Assembly (NCBI GenBank): GCA_030595485.1
Contig: JAUVDE010000195.1
Coordinates: forward strand, 1 to 6,533
DNA from: Draconibacterium sp.
GTDB lineage: Bacteria > Bacteroidota > Bacteroidia > Bacteroidales > Prolixibacteraceae
Direction: 5' to 3'
DNA length: 6,533 bases
Shown: in pieces, positions 6,224-6,533 of the stretch
Position numbering within the stretch: the first letter of the stretch is position 1
Layout of the letters: each line of letters begins with the position of its first letter
Notes under the pieces: generated by a model
The model's database searches: none
What the model was told of the DNA's origin: nothing
What the model saw: the letters and a program-made list of their open reading frames with translations, nothing else
Translations under genes and position numbers: made by a program

Positions 6224-6533
6224 GCGAAGAAAAATATATGTTGCGCTGCGTTGACTTGGCGCGAAAAGGTGCCGGAAATGTTTCACCAAACCCAATGGTG
6301 GGTTGTGTTATTGTTTGTAACGATAAAATTATTGGCGAAGGCTATCACCAACAACACGGCGAAGCGCATGCCGAAGTAAATGCAATTAATTCAGTTGTCA
6401 ATATCGAGGACCTTAAAAGAAGTACCATTTACGTATCGTTGGAACCTTGCGCTCACTTTGGTTTAACGCCTCCATGCTCCGACTTAATTATTGAAAACCA
6501 AATTCCAAGAGTAATAATCGGAAGCATCGACCC
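6211..6533 (+). CDS. ribD: Riboflavin biosynthesis protein RibD, deaminase domain; 3' end outside the window
   Basis: RibD deaminates and then reduces the pyrimidine intermediate formed from GTP in riboflavin synthesis. The visible 107 codons cover only the N-terminal cytidine-deaminase-like domain; the C-terminal reductase domain should follow beyond the edge. Numbering from the ATG at 6211, the zinc site is clear: His53 and the proton-shuttling Glu55 in HGEAHAEVNAI, and Cys80 and Cys89 in EPCAHFGLTPPC. The flanking GAGNVSPNPMVGCVIV and the closing PRVIIGSIDP are typical of RibD rather than of tRNA or free-cytidine deaminases. Two starts are possible: ATG at 6211, or ATG at 6217, whose product (MTSEEKYML) resembles the usual N-terminus slightly better. 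It diverges from prmC. ribF, which acts later in the same pathway, lies about 2 kb to the left in its own unit. Confidence 0.95.
   Translation, partial: MRMTSEEKYMLRCVDLARKGAGNVSPNPMVGCVIVCNDKIIGEGYHQQHGEAHAEVNAINSVVNIEDLKRSTIYVSLEPCAHFGLTPPCSDLIIENQIPRVIIGSID

Overview
The window looks like ordinary chromosomal DNA from a member of the Bacteroidota. The evidence is an A+T-rich composition, a lipoprotein that joins a DUF4369-type N-terminus to a TlpA-like thioredoxin fold, Bacteroidota-style protein variants (PrmC, RibF, RibD and the long KAS III form), little Shine-Dalgarno signal, and promoter-like TAnnTTTG octamers in the gaps. No rRNA, tRNA, CRISPR array, insertion sequence, phage gene or long repeat was seen. 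The class or genus cannot be fixed from the sequence alone.

Layout. Positions 1-2969 hold a tight three-gene minus-strand group, read right to left: a lipoprotein with a thioredoxin-like domain that has lost its CxxC cysteines (2969-1812), an LpxH-type UDP-2,3-diacylglucosamine diphosphatase of lipid A synthesis (1800-1039), and a FabH-like beta-ketoacyl-ACP synthase III that runs off the left edge (1022-1). Gaps of 11 and 16 bases suggest one transcript. A 252-base A+T-rich region (2970-3221) separates this group from divergent ribF (3222-4151, plus), which makes FMN and FAD. ribF converges on a membrane-anchored endonuclease/exonuclease/phosphatase-family protein (5239-4178, minus) across 26 bases. 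Upstream of that gene, on the same strand after a 98-base gap, is prmC (6177-5338), the release-factor glutamine methyltransferase. A 33-base gap separates prmC from divergent ribD (from 6211, cut by the right edge), the riboflavin deaminase/reductase.

How the genes fit together. The left group is envelope-related: lipid A synthesis, acyl-chain condensation and a surface or periplasmic lipoprotein. ribD and ribF act at the start and end of the riboflavin-to-FAD route but sit about 2 kb apart in separate transcription units. PrmC belongs to translation termination.

I see no clearly new multi-gene system. The points most worth a second look are an apparently interlocked face-to-face promoter pair between prmC and ribD, the cysteine-free thioredoxin-like lipoprotein, the predicted periplasmic placement of the EEP-family catalytic domain, the non-standard KAS III beside lpxH, and non-ATG starts in three of the seven genes.
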